Assembly: GCA_964354485.1 (NCBI GenBank)
Contig: CAYGZY010000184.1
Coordinates: 1-27,178, forward strand
Reading direction: 5' to 3'
Origin: CAYGXH01 sp964354485
GTDB taxonomy: Bacteria; Bacteroidota; Ignavibacteria; UBA10030; SZUA-254
Length of the DNA stretch: 27,178 nt
Shown here: one piece after another, positions 26,357 through 27,178 of the stretch
How the letters are laid out: each line of letters opens with the position of its first letter
How positions within the stretch are numbered: position 1 is the first letter of the stretch
The notes under the pieces: model-generated
What the model was told of the DNA's origin: nothing
The model's input: only the letters and a program-made list of their open reading frames with translations
Database searches by the model: none
Position numbers and translations under genes: made by a program

Positions 26357-27097
26357 ATGGTAAAGATATTTATAGATTTTGACGGAACTATCACGAAAAA
26401 CGATGTCGGTGACGTGCTCTTCGTGAAGTTTGGCGGCGCAATATGTCAATCATATGTTGCTGATTACCGCCGCGGTATTATCTCCGCAACTTCCTGCTTC
26501 CGCCTGGAATCAGAAGCGTGCGGAGAAATTGAAGCCAGCCAGGTTAATGAGTTTATCCGGAAACAGGAGATCGATTCTTCGGTAAAGGACTTTTTTCTTT
26601 TTTGTGAAAAAAGCGGTTTTGAGTGCTGCATCGTAAGCGACGGGATGGATTATTACATTGAAAAAATATTGAAAAACCACGGAATTCAGCGCGTTCCCTT
26701 CTGCGCAAACCATCTAGAACTGATTCCCTGCGGCCGTGATGGGATGATCACTCTCGGTCTCTCGTTTCCCTATACGGATGAAGAATGCGACCGGTGTGCA
26801 TGTTGTAAACGAAATATCATGCTGACACGCAGTGCCGATGAGGATTTCATCGTCTACGTCGGTGAGGGATACTCGGACCGCTGTCCGGTAAGATATGCCG
26901 ATGTTGTGTTCGCGAAGGATGAGTTGCTTCGCTTCTGCCGGCAGGAAAAAATTCCACACACTGAGTACGGATCGTTTTCCGATGTGCTTCGTCTTCTTAA
27001 TGTTAAAACGGGTGGAAAAACCTTTACGGGTAAAACGAGATTAAAAAAAAGACGACAGGCGCAGCTTGCCTGCCGTGATGTTTTCATCGGAGGATAG
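26357..27097 (+). CDS. MtnX/PSP-like HAD-IB phosphatase, with C-terminal tail running into the inverted-repeat spacer
   Basis: 246 residues. Asp7 and Asp9 of FIDFDGTIT form the HAD nucleophile/acid pair; VSDGMDYYIEKIL is motif II with Ser; a conserved Lys is expected near CACCKRN; VGEGYSDRCPVRYAD is motif III/IV. The helical cap with Cys-rich DRCACCK resembles MtnX-like and 2,3-diketomethylthiopentyl phosphate phosphatases, so a small phosphorylated metabolite is the likely substrate, not identified. The family normally ends near residue 215-225 (SFSDVLRLL here). The last 30 residues, rich in Lys and Arg, are encoded by the 3' part of the left repeat arm and the spacer of the terminal inverted repeat and may be artefactual. 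Ribosome site is weak: GGGGAAAG lies about 18 nt before the ATG. It follows smc by 46 nt. Confidence 0.75.
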   Translation: MVKIFIDFDGTITKNDVGDVLFVKFGGAICQSYVADYRRGIISATSCFRLESEACGEIEASQVNEFIRKQEIDSSVKDFFLFCEKSGFECCIVSDGMDYYIEKILKNHGIQRVPFCANHLELIPCGRDGMITLGLSFPYTDEECDRCACCKRNIMLTRSADEDFIVYVGEGYSDRCPVRYADVVFAKDELLRFCRQEKIPHTEYGSFSDVLRLLNVKTGGKTFTGKTRLKKRRQAQLACRDVFIGG

Positions 27098-27178
27098 GTG
27101 GATTTTCCACCCGTTTTAACATTAAGAAGACGAAGCACATCGGAAAACGATCCGTACTCAGTGTGTGGAATTTTTTCC
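26944..27178. repeat. Perfect 76-bp inverted repeat with 83-nt spacer at the right window edge
   Basis: Positions 26944-27019 are exactly the reverse complement of 27103-27178; the match stops at 27020/27102 on the inner side, and on the outer side it is limited by the window end. The left arm is the 3' coding part of the HAD phosphatase gene, so the right arm is an inverted copy of coding DNA. No transposase or recombinase lies nearby in the window. A fold-back assembly or amplification chimera is the simplest reading; a real inverted duplication is the alternative. Confidence 0.95.
27043..27076 (-). terminator. Rho-independent terminator on the minus strand, inside the inverted-repeat spacer
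   Basis: On the minus strand ACGGCAGGC (27076-27068), loop AAGCTGC and GCCTGTCGT (27060-27052) form a 9-bp stem with one G-U pair, followed by C and eight Ts (27050-27043). This is a canonical terminator for transcription coming from the right edge. On the plus strand it has an A-C mismatch and only a short downstream TTTT, so it is poorer in that direction. It overlaps the annotated 3' end of the HAD gene. Confidence 0.7.

Noticed and set aside
26854..27138. Minus-strand open frame starting in the right repeat arm
   Set aside because: It begins as an inverted copy of the HAD gene (LRLLNVKTGGK) and then runs through the spacer and antisense to the same gene, so it is a product of the inverted repeat.
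1..27178. CRISPR arrays, tRNA or rRNA genes, insertion sequences, prophage genes
   Set aside because: No regularly spaced repeats, cloverleaf-like segments, rRNA-like stretches, transposase or integrase motifs were recognised on either strand by eye.

Overview
The window reads as chromosomal DNA of a free-living, saccharolytic, probably Gram-negative bacterium. Housekeeping genes (smc, tpiA, sucC, a proline/glutamate-pathway dehydrogenase) sit beside polysaccharide-use genes. Product types such as the GH127 enzyme, an SGLT-type sugar symporter and a GH3/beta-lactamase-fold fusion suggest the FCB (Bacteroidota/Ignavibacteria-like) assemblage. This is a tentative inference from gene content. 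Many genes have clear purine-rich Shine-Dalgarno sites, which argues against a typical class Bacteroidia genome.

Layout. (A) 1-8640, minus strand: one L-arabinose operon, read right to left as Na+/sugar symporter, araB, araD, a FucI-like isomerase in place of araA, a DUF89 phosphatase-like protein, and an exported GH127 beta-L-arabinofuranosidase cut by the left edge. A good sigma-70-like promoter lies at 8887-8915. (B) 9170-11286, minus strand, visibly AT-richer: a restriction-modification remnant (intact beta-class DNA methyltransferase, PmeII-like endonuclease broken by two apparent frame lesions) and a small DUF5076-like gene. (C) 11698-15565, plus strand: a BadF/MurK-like amino-sugar kinase overlapping a 981-residue GH3-NagZ/beta-lactamase-fold fusion, probably a cell-wall (muropeptide) salvage pair. 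(D) 15690-19929, plus strand: 1-pyrroline-5-carboxylate dehydrogenase, sucC, a DinB-like protein and tpiA. (E) 20059-27097, plus strand: a GH2-like ectodomain fused to a Yip1-like membrane domain, smc, and an MtnX/PSP-like HAD phosphatase. (F) The right edge is a perfect 76-bp inverted repeat around an 83-nt spacer holding a minus-strand terminator-like hairpin.

How the genes work together. In A, exported GH127 would free L-arabinose, the symporter would import it with Na+, and isomerase, kinase and epimerase would turn it into D-xylulose 5-phosphate. DUF89 may remove a stray sugar phosphate. In C, the fusion would trim GlcNAc and peptide from muropeptides and the kinase would phosphorylate the sugar. 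No transcription factor, tRNA, rRNA, CRISPR array or transposase was found.

The most unusual items are the right-edge inverted repeat (a fold-back assembly chimera or an invertible segment), the GH2-Yip1 fusion whose predicted nucleophile position is Arg, the NagZ-AmiE-like fusion beside a MurK-like kinase, and the broken restriction gene beside an intact methyltransferase. I saw no strong evidence for a wholly new system.
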